Part shown: piece by piece, positions 63,967 to 64,000 of the stretch | Layout: each line of letters starts with the position of its first letter | How positions within the stretch are numbered: the stretch's first letter is position 1 | Origin: Hyphomicrobiaceae bacterium | Lineage (GTDB): Bacteria > Pseudomonadota > Alphaproteobacteria > Rhizobiales > Hyphomicrobiaceae | Direction: 5' to 3' | NCBI GenBank assembly: GCA_022842785.1 | Contig: JALHOW010000007.1 | Coordinates: 181,984 to 245,983, forward strand | Length of the DNA stretch: 64,000 nucleotides | Notes under the pieces: model-generated | What the model was told of the DNA's origin: nothing | Databases searched by the model: none | The model's input: the letters and a program-made list of their open reading frames with translations, nothing else | Program-made: the position numbers and the translations under genes

Positions 63967-64000
63967 ACGCACAGCAACGGGCAGCAAAACCGCTGAGGGA

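Overview
The window is GC-rich, densely coding DNA of an alphaproteobacterium, most likely order Hyphomicrobiales (Rhizobiales). Support comes from a tRNA-His lacking the G-1 base with A73 and a G1:U72 pair, the lepB-rnc-era block, the MoxR/DUF58/DUF4159 operon divergent from a DUF1285 gene, many tripartite TRAP and TauABC-type transporters, and many CaiB-family CoA transferases. It looks chromosomal: it mixes housekeeping genes (purA, recO, era, rnc, lepB, kup, dps, two tRNAs) with catabolic clusters.

0-9.4 kb is a decaying region. It holds a frameshifted L,D-transpeptidase, a chimeric remnant (probable glutaminase 5' end fused to an MFS transporter 3' end), a second L,D-transpeptidase remnant with an internal deletion, and a DUF962-like remnant near the 3' end of tRNA-His. 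Intact genes among them encode an exported amidohydrolase, an SH3 protein, an HdeD-like protein, an AI-2E family transporter and a metallophosphoesterase. 9.4-20.5 kb holds tRNA-His, kup, purA and a four-gene operon (MoxR ATPase, DUF58, DUF4159/BatA-like, large VWA membrane protein) that probably forms an envelope-associated chaperone system.

20.7-32 kb is a catabolic region on both strands: M20 carbamoylase-type hydrolase, GMC oxidoreductase, amidase, acetamidase/formamidase, two SDRs, a CoA transferase and an enoyl-CoA hydratase. A frameshifted ModA-like binding protein and a complete TauABC-type importer follow (32-35.7 kb). 36-42.5 kb has a class IV aminotransferase, a succinate-semialdehyde-type dehydrogenase, recO, a prephenate-dehydrogenase-like gene, a DAO-type oxidoreductase and dps. 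42.7-49.2 kb has a secreted caspase-like protein, a lytic transglycosylase, an ABC-2 exporter and era-rnc-lepB. 49.6-52.4 kb is a second NitT/TauT-type importer.

53-57 kb has small regulatory and stress modules, including an HxlR regulator divergent from a DUF1330-GST pair with a palindromic candidate operator between them. 57-63.7 kb is one long minus-strand catabolic operon: Rieske ferredoxin, amidohydrolase, TRAP P-Q-M, CoA transferase and an HMG-CoA-lyase-like protein that lacks the usual catalytic cysteine. A convergent LysR gene adjoins it. This operon is the best candidate for an uncharacterised pathway. A tRNA-Tyr closes the window.

Non-coding structure of note: three copies of an intergenic element made of three adjacent GC-rich hairpins whose stems covary while the triloops stay fixed; a 33-bp tandem duplication at the purA 3' end; and an 84-bp tandem repeat beside the aminotransferase gene.
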